From a virus: 33,317 nucleotides of DNA. The DNA lies in the IMG/VR virus record IMGVR_UViG_3300047365_000033, positions 1 through 33,317 of that record, one strand, 5' to 3'. Below are positions 6,011-15,100 of this stretch, piece after piece. The notes beneath the pieces are model-generated. The model ran no database searches. It saw nothing but the letters and a program-made list of their open reading frames with translations, and had not been told where the DNA came from. Both the position numbers and the translations under genes were made by a program. Position 1 is the stretch's first letter. Every line of letters starts with the position of its first letter.

Positions 6011-6278
6011 CTTTCTTCTCCAATGTAGGTGCTTGCTTAGATTCATCCTTCTTCTTAGAAGGCATGACACCGAACGTAGCTAAAGTTCCAGTAAAAACAC
6101 TGGCAATAAAAGTTGGATCGATATTTTTCTGAGGAATACCAGGAACAGTTACATAATTAAGAGTCAGAATTGCTGCTGACCATCCAAGAATAATAACTCG
6201 AACGAGAGTTGATACACCCTCATCCGCCCACTCAAATTTGTTTTCCTTTTTGGCTTCCTCTTTCTTTGGATTATCCAT
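5994..6278 (-). CDS. Two-helix small membrane protein, holin-like topology, 94 aa
   Basis: Charged N-terminus (MDNPKKEEAKKENKFEWADE), two predicted membrane helices at about residues 24-44 (LVRVIILGWSAAILTLNYV) and 55-72 (PTFIASVFTGTLATFGV), and a lysine-rich charged C-terminus. Size and topology would suit a class II holin, but no homology evidence is available and the recognised lysin is 24 kb away, so the role stays open. A late promoter motif (GATAAATA, 6300-6307) lies 22 bp upstream. Confidence 0.8.
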   Translation of the reverse strand: MDNPKKEEAKKENKFEWADEGVSTLVRVIILGWSAAILTLNYVTVPGIPQKNIDPTFIASVFTGTLATFGVMPSKKKDESKQAPTLEKKDAKID

Positions 6279-6299
6279 AAGTAAAGAGTTAGGCTCTTC

Positions 6300-6307
6300 T
6301 ATTTATC
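6300..6307 (-). promoter_or_regulatory. Late promoter motif GATAAATA
   Basis: Minus-strand GATAAATA overlaps the stop codon of the upstream oxygenase gene and lies 22 bp before the start of the two-helix membrane protein. It matches the NATAAATA late motif. Confidence 0.55.
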
Positions 6308-6920
6308 AAAACCATGCCATATTACCAGCAACTGATACTCTAGGTTCATCAGTTCCATAAAAAGGATACACTAAATGGTTCATCTCAGCAGGGAAAAACA
6401 CCATGATACCTTCCATCTGCTCACCCATAGGATAGTTAAATGATTTCCTGTGTCCAAAAATATTTACATACTCAAATTGAAAACATGATACACATTGACT
6501 AGTAGTTTTACTAGCGAAGGGTAACTGCAACTGATCCCTAGTATCAACAGGCATCTTCAACCATATGACAAAAGAGAATGCACCGAAGTGTACGTGTGAT
6601 GGATTGAACTCAGTTTGATACTGCCAGTTCACCCAGAGATCATGTAGTTGTAAACTTGCGTCATCAGATATCCTACTAACCATTTGATTTGGTTTGTAAT
6701 TAAACTGTTCGCGATACTCACTCGTTACGTTATCCATAAACGAACGAAACATATCAGTAGGATCCATCTCCAAACTACTAGAGATGTTACCTGCTAATTT
6801 ATCTTTGGCATCTACCTTTGCGAGATCAACCATACTCCACACATCTTTCATGATGTCTTGTGGTACACGAACTTCTAACCACCCATCTCTGATAGGTATG
6901 ATAGGTCTAGATTCAAACAT
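6306..6920 (-). CDS. 2-oxoglutarate/Fe(II)-dependent oxygenase-like protein, 204 aa
   Basis: The C-terminal half fits the double-stranded beta-helix oxygenases of the 2OG-FeII_Oxy_5 type common in cyanophages: a His-x-His pair in NPSHVHFGAFSFVIW (His109, His111), a distal His182 in FFPAEMNHLVYPF, and Arg194 in PRVSVAGN, which would bind 2-oxoglutarate. The N-terminal 100 residues are helical. The family couples 2-oxoglutarate decarboxylation to substrate hydroxylation; the substrate is unknown. It follows the fibre cassette, whose upstream edge is marked by a similar gene at 25982-26434. An extended -10 element lies 20 bp upstream. Confidence 0.82.
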   Translation of the reverse strand: MFESRPIIPIRDGWLEVRVPQDIMKDVWSMVDLAKVDAKDKLAGNISSSLEMDPTDMFRSFMDNVTSEYREQFNYKPNQMVSRISDDASLQLHDLWVNWQYQTEFNPSHVHFGAFSFVIWLKMPVDTRDQLQLPFASKTTSQCVSCFQFEYVNIFGHRKSFNYPMGEQMEGIMVFFPAEMNHLVYPFYGTDEPRVSVAGNMAWF

Positions 6921-6940
6921 GATAAAAAATAGTTGTTTAT

Positions 6941-6949
6941 ATTATAGCA
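6941..6949 (-). promoter_or_regulatory. Extended -10 promoter element
   Basis: TGCTATAAT on the minus strand is a perfect extended -10 (TGN-TATAAT), about 21 bp upstream of the oxygenase ATG at 6920. No convincing -35 is visible, as is common for extended -10 promoters. It could give this gene expression separate from the late fibre transcripts. Confidence 0.5.
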
Positions 6950-6951
6950 GA

Positions 6952-8298
6952 TTATCCTACCAAGTATCCCCAGAAAGCAGATTCGTTACCACCTTTAAAT
7001 TTAATAGTAGAAAAGTTTCCAGTGCGGTACATACAAACTGTATCGCCAGCATCTAACTGCATAAGGTGAGTGGGATTATGTGAATTATACACCGCATTGA
7101 AATTAGCATCAGTTCTAGTTCCACCTTTACTTTCATCTATTGTTGTAGCACCATTTACTATGAAAGCAATATACATCCAATTAGATCCACTTGTAAGATA
7201 ACCGCTACTAATTCCATTAGGAGATTCTAATTGTAATTCTGCTCCAAACAAATACATTCCAGCAACTGGTGCTGTGAATTCACTAGTAGAAGTATTAAAA
7301 TTACTACCCCTATCCATATTTTCTTCGTCAAAAGGAATTTTTGTCCAACCGTCTGACGCTACATTCCAAGTGGTCTCACTAACAGAATACCTAGCAATAA
7401 ATCCTGGTTGCTTTGGTTTTGTTACATAACCATCAGAAGTTATAACAAGTTTGTCGGAATAACTATTACCGCTTGTCTGGAATTTTAGACTTCCTCCATC
7501 GACACCAATAAATCCAATTGTACTGTCGTCTGAATCTTCTAGTCCTATGAATGAATTACCACCTGTGCCCTCAAAGTAAGCAACTGTTCCAGATCCCTTG
7601 ACATGCAATTCATAACTAGGATCGGTTTCTCCGATACCCACGTTGCCAACATTAGTACCAGCAGTTTTCAACATTAATCCAAATGTTGTCCCATGTCTTA
7701 GTCCTATGTAATCTTGTCCGCCGCCAGATCCAGCAATAGATCCAGAAACATTAGCAACACTAAAAGTAGATCCTGTTGTAATTGTGCCTACAGAAGTGAT
7801 ATTTCCATTACCAGAATCAATAGAACATCTAGCAGCACCAACTGCATCTGATGAAGTTCCAATTAAAAGAGATCCATATTTACTAATTCTACTAGAAAGT
7901 CCTGTAGGAGTGCTGCCACCCTCAATTTTGATTTGATCAGTCAGCGTGACGGCACCGTTTGCTGTAATAGATAATTTCTCTGTTTTTGTACCGCCTATAT
8001 CAGAAAACAGTTGGAAAGTTTTCGATGCTGCGTTTGTTGTTTGAGAGTAAAGATCAACTGTGGAATCCGTTAGATCTATGTTGGCACTAACTTCCAAGGA
8101 TCCACCAATCTTAGCATCACCACCAGTCCAAACTAATTCATTACTAGCATTAATCTCTAAACTATTGCTACCCTCAATCAATCTATCAGTAGGAGTAACA
8201 CCCAGTCCAATCCACTTAGAACCATCATAGGTGTAAGTGATAGATCCTACAGTAAAAGTATCATTGTTACTAGGACTTGCTGGAAATACAATTGCCAT
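6952..8298 (-). CDS. Tail-fibre-like protein with C-terminal C1q domain, 448 aa
   Basis: The N-terminal module (MAIVFPASPSNNDTFTVGSI, then TYTYDGSKWIGLG) is shared with two other proteins in the cassette (starts at 19305 and 20300) and probably attaches or caps the fibre. The centre is beta-repetitive with the tail-spike hallmark GNVGIGETDPSYELHVKGSG. Residues 295-448 resemble a C1q/TNF-like jelly roll: GFIARYSVSE, WTKIPFDEE, FTAPVAGMYLFGAEL, AGDTVCMYRTG and SAFWGYLVG. C1q domains are trimeric ligand-binding heads, so this is a plausible receptor-binding tip. A late promoter motif lies 29 bp upstream. Confidence 0.85.
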   Translation of the reverse strand: MAIVFPASPSNNDTFTVGSITYTYDGSKWIGLGVTPTDRLIEGSNSLEINASNELVWTGGDAKIGGSLEVSANIDLTDSTVDLYSQTTNAASKTFQLFSDIGGTKTEKLSITANGAVTLTDQIKIEGGSTPTGLSSRISKYGSLLIGTSSDAVGAARCSIDSGNGNITSVGTITTGSTFSVANVSGSIAGSGGGQDYIGLRHGTTFGLMLKTAGTNVGNVGIGETDPSYELHVKGSGTVAYFEGTGGNSFIGLEDSDDSTIGFIGVDGGSLKFQTSGNSYSDKLVITSDGYVTKPKQPGFIARYSVSETTWNVASDGWTKIPFDEENMDRGSNFNTSTSEFTAPVAGMYLFGAELQLESPNGISSGYLTSGSNWMYIAFIVNGATTIDESKGGTRTDANFNAVYNSHNPTHLMQLDAGDTVCMYRTGNFSTIKFKGGNESAFWGYLVG

Positions 8299-8326
8299 TT
8301 GACTTTAGATTAGAGATACCCTGATG

Positions 8327-8334
8327 TATTTATT
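8327..8334 (-). promoter_or_regulatory. Late promoter motif AATAAATA
   Basis: AATAAATA on the minus strand overlaps the stop of the 1220-aa gene and lies 29 bp before the start of the C1q protein gene. Confidence 0.6.
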
Positions 8335-11300
8335 ACTTAGCGTTAGCTGTTTGGAATGGCGACTCAGCAATTGCCATGAAGATTATGGTCTGTCCACTTT
8401 CATTAGAGAAAACATAATTCTTTCTAATTTTAAATCCATTTGAAAGAAAATCAATTCCAGGTTCATCAATTTCACTAGCATCAGTTGATGGTCTTAGATT
8501 TAATCCTACTGGATTGGTAGGATTTCTAGAACTATCATAGATATGCCAATCTCTTTCCGATCCTGTAACAAGTTTTATCATAAGGAATGCGGGTTTGAAT
8601 CCACACCAGATTACAGGTCCGTCATCATCAGAATTTCCGACATAACTTCCAAACTTACTGAAACCTTCCACTTCCGCCCACGCATAGAAGGCGAGATTGT
8701 TATCATTAGTTGCTCCGTTAGCACCAACATAAAATACATCAGAAGTTGGAGATGTTAGAGCCCAAGAAGAAGTGCTATCTGTCTCAGTAAATTCAGTGTT
8801 TGGAATATCCCAGTAAGAAACTTTAGTATTTCCACGAGCTTTGTGATACACCGCCCAACCACTATTAGCATTTCTTTCTTTCACCACGACCATCGCTGGA
8901 ACTTTTCCAAGTCCATGACCGATGGATTGGTTAGCCTGAAGGTTTCCGGTAAAAGTTCCACAACTAAATCCAGCGGTTTGGTTTACAGAAACTTGAGATG
9001 CTATTGTACCATTAGTGTTTGCTACTGCGGCACCACCAGCCTTCCAGCACCAAGCCACATAGTCCTGTCCTGATTGGTTTGTTCCTGTATATTGTCCTAC
9101 ACCAAAACCATCATCATCAAAACTGATTAGTCCACCATTTGTTACAAGTCCTTCTGTCGTATTAATCATCACGAGCTGTCTTAATTCTGGACCTCTAACA
9201 CTATCAAATAGAATGTGTCCCTCAGTATTAGTCCTTGACTTCACCCAGACGAGATCTGGTTTGAAACCGACGCCAGTAATTCCTCTCGAAGTACCACTTC
9301 CTTCGTAAAGCACACACTTAAAGTGCTCACCAGGATCAGCAACAGCAGGAGTAGGTAAGTTATCCTCACACAATGCTAGGAAACCAGTAGGGGGTTCATA
9401 ATGGAACTTACCAATTCCATTGTCATCAGTGTAGCATTCATCAATTTCAGACACCACAATTTCATCTAGAGAGTAATTTGAACCTGAGAAACCAGTAAAG
9501 TTAAATTCTCTAGTTCCTTGAATTATAAAAGAATAATAGTTTCCAGAACTGAGACCACTGGGAGCAACTGATCCATCAATAGCGGTCATATATCCTTGGT
9601 CGTTTTGAACTCCTAAGTTAGCTGGACCCGAAACATATTTGAATGAAAGTAGATAGGTTTTCTTAGGATCAATCGTTCCATCACTAGCTAACAACCATGC
9701 CCTAGCATAATTACCACTAGGAACATTAACACTAATCGCAGTGCCACCAGAACTAACAGTCCAGTCAACATGTGTTCCACCATTACTAGATTGATGCCAT
9801 ACATCATTACCAGTTCCATTGTTAACTCGGTTCTTATTTACTGCTTTGAGATTTGCAAATGTTTGGTTTTGACCGAAGTTTACATGAATGGATGGCACTT
9901 TATCGCTGTAGTTGTCACCACACATAACTAATAGATCTTCTGTAGAAGGTAAATTAGTATATGCTGCATTGCTATTAGTTGCTGGATTTCCCGAAGCAGT
10001 CCATGATCCATTTCTACCCCACCAAATGGATCCGTTTTCAATATCAGCAGCCATCATAATTACATCGCCGTTAGAAAACGAACCACCATAAGAAAGACCT
10101 GAACCTGACTCACCGTTAGCTTTATTTCCAGTATCTCCACGAACTAACCAGCAATCACTAGATGCAGTGGTATCAATGCCACCAGCGAAGGGTGTATTAT
10201 ACTTTGCTGCGCCAACATAGACACCAATAGCATCTGATGGTAAATAAAATTCACAATATACTTTGTCTTTAATTGCCGTATTTGACACAGCAGTTGTGTC
10301 ACTACCACCAGTAGCACCACTTGTAACTGTCAAATTACCCTTGGTGTATGTCAGTTGATCCTGTCTACCTATACCAAAAATAGGATTCAAAGTAGCAAAG
10401 TTATTCTTACAAGTATCAGCAGTTGTTCTAAATGGTTCAATACCTACTGGTGTATATGGTTTGGAAACATCAAAACCACCTTTGTATTTTGCTACACCTT
10501 TGTAGATACGGAGGTCTTGAAGGTATCCCTGCATTGGTCTAGTTCCATCACCACCATTACTTCCAATGTGAAGGCGATTTAAATTAGTATATTGTGTAGA
10601 GAGATAGTTACTTGTGACTGCAGTAGTTCCAACAGAAACACCATTCACCCAAGCAGTAATCCTATCTTTTGGAGTAGTTTCATACACGCAAGCAATGTGG
10701 TTCCACTGTCCTAATTTAACTACGTTTGGTATACTAACTTGAACATCTTGGTTGCTGCTATTCCTTAGCATCCACCTTAAGGTTCCTCCATCAACACTAA
10801 CTAACCATCCCGTATTACCATTATCCTGGTCATATTGAATGACGTGAGATCCAACCGAATCGAAGGAATTAATATAACACCAGAATTCTACTGTATAATC
10901 TCCGTCAGGTGTAAATGCTGTTCCAACTGTAGCTCTTGGGCAAATACTATTATTAGTTACATCCAGAGAAGAACCATAATATAATCCCTTATCTCCTGTA
11001 ATTTTTGCTTGGTTTCCAGATGCAATTAACCAATTAACTGCAGGAACAGAACTAGGACCACCAAGAGCTATGTGATAATCACCCAGTCCAGGAATAGTTG
11101 AACTGACAGCACCACCTTGACCGAATCCACCAGCAACAAAAGGACAAGCAAGAATTAAATTGGCAGCAAAAGGATCAGTTCTTAACTGACTGACATAAGC
11201 ATCAGAAGTTGTAGGAGCTCCATTACGTGGTTGTGGTAAGTCCTCTCCCTTCAGTTTGATAATACTATTAGGATCACAGTGGAAGTCAGCACCAGGATTA

Positions 11301-11995
11301 GAACTATCATTCATAGGCAGATAGAATCCATTGACTCCAAATCCACCACTACGATTGATCGTATACTTGATTGACTTTGGTGCTCTAGGACTCCATTGTC
11401 CTGGTCTAAAATCAGTTGCTTTTTCAGTTCCAGAAGACATATAACCGTCTCCATCTTTATAAAAACCAAACACATCTGGTGTGAGTGCTTGACCGTCTAC
11501 AAGATACAGATCAAACATTTGTCCATCAGTTGATCTTAGTGAAGTATCATCTCTTCTTCCTATGATATGTTCATATGGTCCATTGATTGCTAAGTCTGCA
11601 TTCTGACTAATGTTACCAACATCATCATAAATGTATTCCATACCATTAATCCAAAATCTTTGAATTTTATCTGGAGTTAAACTAGAAATAGTTGTATCTA
11701 CTGATAAACATATATGCATCCAAGAACCAGGATCTCTAGAATGTGCAGCACTACCTCCAGGTCCAGTAAAAATAGCAGACATACTAGTAGTTCCTGTAGT
11801 TCCCCATCTACCATCACTATAATGATATAAGTGAAATCTATTACTATTATCTGTACTTGTTCCAGCAGCAACACTCCACACAGTGTTGTATTGACTACTT
11901 CCAAAATCTTTGTTAATCTTTATCCAACCTGCCCAAGTCCATTTCTTACGATTACCAGTGCTGGTAGGAGTTCTCTTTAAACATTCGTTTGCCAT
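8333..11995 (-). CDS. Large adhesin/tail-fibre protein with LamG-like and SPRY-like domains, 1220 aa
   Basis: Residues 15-170 resemble a concanavalin A/LamG fold (KKWTWAGWIKINKDFG, SWMHICLSVDTT, QRFWINGMEY, GQMFDLYLVDGQALTPD). A second LamG-like domain lies at about 362-508 (DYTVEFWCYINSFD, GQWNHIACVYETT, ITAWVNGVSVG, GYLQDLRIYKGVAKYKG). Residues 558-715 look SPRY-like (KVYCEFYLPSD, FSNGDVIMMAADIENGSIWW, HVNFGQ). After a YEPPTGFLALCEDNLPTP linker (about 860-880) come related C-terminal units with the pattern GFKPDLVWVK, GKVPAMVVVKERN and GFKPAFLMIK, a layout common in marine cyanophage fibres. These folds bind sugars or proteins, so host-surface recognition is likely; the exact ligand is unknown. 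Confidence 0.88.
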   Translation of the reverse strand: MANECLKRTPTSTGNRKKWTWAGWIKINKDFGSSQYNTVWSVAAGTSTDNSNRFHLYHYSDGRWGTTGTTSMSAIFTGPGGSAAHSRDPGSWMHICLSVDTTISSLTPDKIQRFWINGMEYIYDDVGNISQNADLAINGPYEHIIGRRDDTSLRSTDGQMFDLYLVDGQALTPDVFGFYKDGDGYMSSGTEKATDFRPGQWSPRAPKSIKYTINRSGGFGVNGFYLPMNDSSNPGADFHCDPNSIIKLKGEDLPQPRNGAPTTSDAYVSQLRTDPFAANLILACPFVAGGFGQGGAVSSTIPGLGDYHIALGGPSSVPAVNWLIASGNQAKITGDKGLYYGSSLDVTNNSICPRATVGTAFTPDGDYTVEFWCYINSFDSVGSHVIQYDQDNGNTGWLVSVDGGTLRWMLRNSSNQDVQVSIPNVVKLGQWNHIACVYETTPKDRITAWVNGVSVGTTAVTSNYLSTQYTNLNRLHIGSNGGDGTRPMQGYLQDLRIYKGVAKYKGGFDVSKPYTPVGIEPFRTTADTCKNNFATLNPIFGIGRQDQLTYTKGNLTVTSGATGGSDTTAVSNTAIKDKVYCEFYLPSDAIGVYVGAAKYNTPFAGGIDTTASSDCWLVRGDTGNKANGESGSGLSYGGSFSNGDVIMMAADIENGSIWWGRNGSWTASGNPATNSNAAYTNLPSTEDLLVMCGDNYSDKVPSIHVNFGQNQTFANLKAVNKNRVNNGTGNDVWHQSSNGGTHVDWTVSSGGTAISVNVPSGNYARAWLLASDGTIDPKKTYLLSFKYVSGPANLGVQNDQGYMTAIDGSVAPSGLSSGNYYSFIIQGTREFNFTGFSGSNYSLDEIVVSEIDECYTDDNGIGKFHYEPPTGFLALCEDNLPTPAVADPGEHFKCVLYEGSGTSRGITGVGFKPDLVWVKSRTNTEGHILFDSVRGPELRQLVMINTTEGLVTNGGLISFDDDGFGVGQYTGTNQSGQDYVAWCWKAGGAAVANTNGTIASQVSVNQTAGFSCGTFTGNLQANQSIGHGLGKVPAMVVVKERNANSGWAVYHKARGNTKVSYWDIPNTEFTETDSTSSWALTSPTSDVFYVGANGATNDNNLAFYAWAEVEGFSKFGSYVGNSDDDGPVIWCGFKPAFLMIKLVTGSERDWHIYDSSRNPTNPVGLNLRPSTDASEIDEPGIDFLSNGFKIRKNYVFSNESGQTIIFMAIAESPFQTANAK

Positions 11996-11998
11996 TTA

Positions 11999-12181
11999 TC
12001 AACCCAATGTGGTGGAACCTGATGGAACATAATCAGTGAAAAGCTCTACCCACTCAGTGCCATTATATATTTTGTAAGCATTCTCTACAGTATTGAAGTA
12101 TTGATCTCCTTCAGTGTTGTTGCTAGTTGGATCACTAGCAAGGGCACCTAACATCTTTGTGCCGTTGACATATAGTGCCAT
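11999..12181 (-). CDS. Small fibre-associated protein, 60 aa
   Basis: The product reads MALYVNGTKMLGALASDPTS, then EGDQYFNTVENAYKIYNGTE and WVELF, ending near SGSTTLG. The segment GDQYFNT-x-x-x-AYKIYNGTEWVEL resembles the short GDLWY...YYNDGATSQWVD module of the larger fibre proteins, as if one module were encoded alone. AGGAGG lies 8 nt before the ATG, which overlaps the stop of the 1345-aa gene (TAATG). It may be a small collar, linker or chaperone-like fibre component; the role is inferred. Confidence 0.8.
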   Translation of the reverse strand: MALYVNGTKMLGALASDPTSNNTEGDQYFNTVENAYKIYNGTEWVELFTDYVPSGSTTLG

Positions 12182-15100
12182 TAGTTTACCTCCTGAAGCA
12201 TGAATTTGTACTTCTTACCGCTCCTTCTATTTATCAGGAACAGGTCTTCCTCACCCTCTTGAATTGTGTACTGACCCCAAGTTCCATCTACCTCGTTAGC
12301 AGCACCCTCGTTAGATAGTTGAAGGTCAGCAGAGTAGATGTTTGCGAAACGCTTAGTTGCTGAACCCAGATCCAAAGCACTATCTGTTTCTGGAGTAAAT
12401 GAGGATGTAGTAAGGTTCATTACAGCACCATTATTACCTACACCAAATCTCATGGTTTCAGTTCCATGATCGTATGCTAAGTATCCAACTGAAGCATCAT
12501 CTGTATCACCAAAATTCAAATATGATGTTGATGCGTTACCACCAATAATATTTACTTGACAACCACTAGCAGCAGTTGAAGCTCTAAAAAATGTTGCTAC
12601 AGATGGACCAGGAAGAACTGGAATAGTTCCACCAACATCAATTAGAATGGCAGAATCAAAAGTGCTAGCACCACTTACACTTAGCGTTCCATCAACAGTT
12701 AGATTAGTTGGCAATCCATACGGCGAGGAATCAACCCACTGAGATGTAGCTCCATCGTTATAGTATACAAACAAACGACCATCATCAGAATCATACCAAA
12801 GATCTCCAGGGTTAGGAGCAGAAGGAGCAGTGGTTGAAATAATAGCTCCACCACCAATGTTACCCCAAGCAGATCCATCATATACTTCAGTAGAACCAGT
12901 CGTGGTATTCCACCTAAGCATACCAGTTTCAGCAGAACTATCACGCTGAGCAGTAGTACCATTTGGAACTTTAAGTGATCCAGTTCCAGTAAACGCAAAC
13001 GATGGAGCACCACAACTGGTTACTGCACTACCAAGTGCGTAAGGTGTTCCCGCATTACCTAAATCAATTTGACCTTGACCGCCACCATTAGTAGGTCCAA
13101 TGACTTTACTTGTATCACTAGCAATCAAAATACCATTTACATAATAGTTCTTGCTAGATGCAAGATCCATATGCTCAGAAGATAACCAAGTGTTGTAAGT
13201 TACACCACCATCAGTTCCTTTCCAAAGGAATGTCTTATCAGTTAATCCCTTGACAATAAGACCACCATCTTCAGCCGCAGAATCAGAAGGACCAATAGCA
13301 CTAAAGGTAACAGCACCAGAACCAGTTACATTGTTTGTAAGTACAGCAGAGTTGCCAGTAATAGAAAGAATTGTTGTGCCGCCAGGAACTGTGATGCCTG
13401 CTGTGTTAGATATGACTTCCATACCAGGAATCAATCCTAGTGTGGGAGCAACGTTTGCAATATTTGCGCTGCCATCAGTTGTGTTAGCAGTAAACTGTGT
13501 ACTGACAACTGCTGCCAACTCAATGTTTTTATCAGTAATCTGAATAATATTTGACTTGATCGTGGTGGTGACACCATTAACTGTTAGGTTACCTTTAACA
13601 ACAGCATCACCATCTACTGTTAGATCATTGTTTAAAGTAATATCATAGTTAGAATCACCACGAATCCATGCTTGACCACCAGAACCAATAACTAATTGGT
13701 TGTCTCCCGAAACATCCAATGGTCTGAATGTTACATCAGAAGAATTCTCATTATATGCAGGACCAATAAGGACATTGTTACTTCCTAATACATCAAAACC
13801 TGCGTAGTGTCCGATACAAACATTGGAATTACCCGTTTGATTTGACTCCAATACATTATTACCAACACCAATATTTCTACTGCCAGAAAGATTAACAAGC
13901 AATACATCTTTACCAACACCAACGTTGTTACTTCCAACACCATTTACTCTTAATACTCTATGACCTACTGCAGTGTTAGAAGCACCAGCATTATTTGTAA
14001 ACAGTGATTGATATCCAAATGCCGTGTTCTGAGAACCAGAAGAGTTTGATTGTAATGCTTGTACACCAACACGAGTGTTTGTATTAACAGCACCGCCGCC
14101 ACGACCAACGCTCATTGCATCTACATCGGTTCCACGAATTAGAATGTCAGCACTCTCAGAATTAACAACACCATTAAATGTAATGGTATCATTTGTATTA
14201 ACACCAACTGTTAGATCTTTGGTGACTACTAAATCATGATTGATTGTTGTCGTGCCAGTAGCAGCACCCATTGTAATACTACCTGCTGCTCCACCAAATT
14301 GAATGCTAGTAGCACCAGAATTAAGTAGATTAAAACCAGTAGAGGTAGTAGTGATACCTGTAAGAATTGTTGGGTTGGTTTGGAACACCAGTTTATCCAA
14401 ACCCGTCGTGTCTGTAATTAAACCACGCATCTGTGTGGATGTGGTTGATGCAAACGTTGCTAATGTGTCTGATGTATAAGCAACGTTACCACCTTGCCTA
14501 AAGTTTGCTGTGATAGATCCATTAGAATTATCAGAAGTTAATAATAAAGATTCATCCACATCAAATACTTTTGTGGAAGCAATATCAATACTAGCAGATG
14601 CTGTAGATACAATCTCCAGACCGTTAACTGATGTAGCAGTAGCTGCTCCAAGGGTAGGTGCGGTAAGAGTTGGAGAAGTTAAAGTTTTGTTTGTAAGAAC
14701 TTGTGTCTCATTTTCTGTTACAAATCTATTGTCAACAGATCCATCAAAAGATCTCCAATATCCACCAGCATTATACCATTGAATAGATTGATAGGTTGTT
14801 ACAGATCCATTAACATCAGATGTTAGGTTAACCTGAACGCCGCCATCATTAGCAACTAGACTATCACCTTTTCTAAGTTCAATAATATTATCTTCTACTA
14901 CCAAGGTAGTAGTGTTCAGAGTTGTTTGAGTTCCATCAACAACCAAGTCACCACCAATAGTAACAGTAGAACCATTATCAGTAATCAAACTATTAGCTAA
15001 CTGACTGTTACCAGCATCCCATTTAACTACTGTATTACCACTGAAGTTAGCAGCATTTTTTAATTGGAAATCTGCGCCAGATAATATGACACCATTAGAT

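Noticed and set aside
6011-6070. Longer start for the 79-aa membrane protein
   Set aside because: The extension is encoded within the upstream gene and gives an odd basic N-terminus; GGAGAA sits right before the internal ATG.
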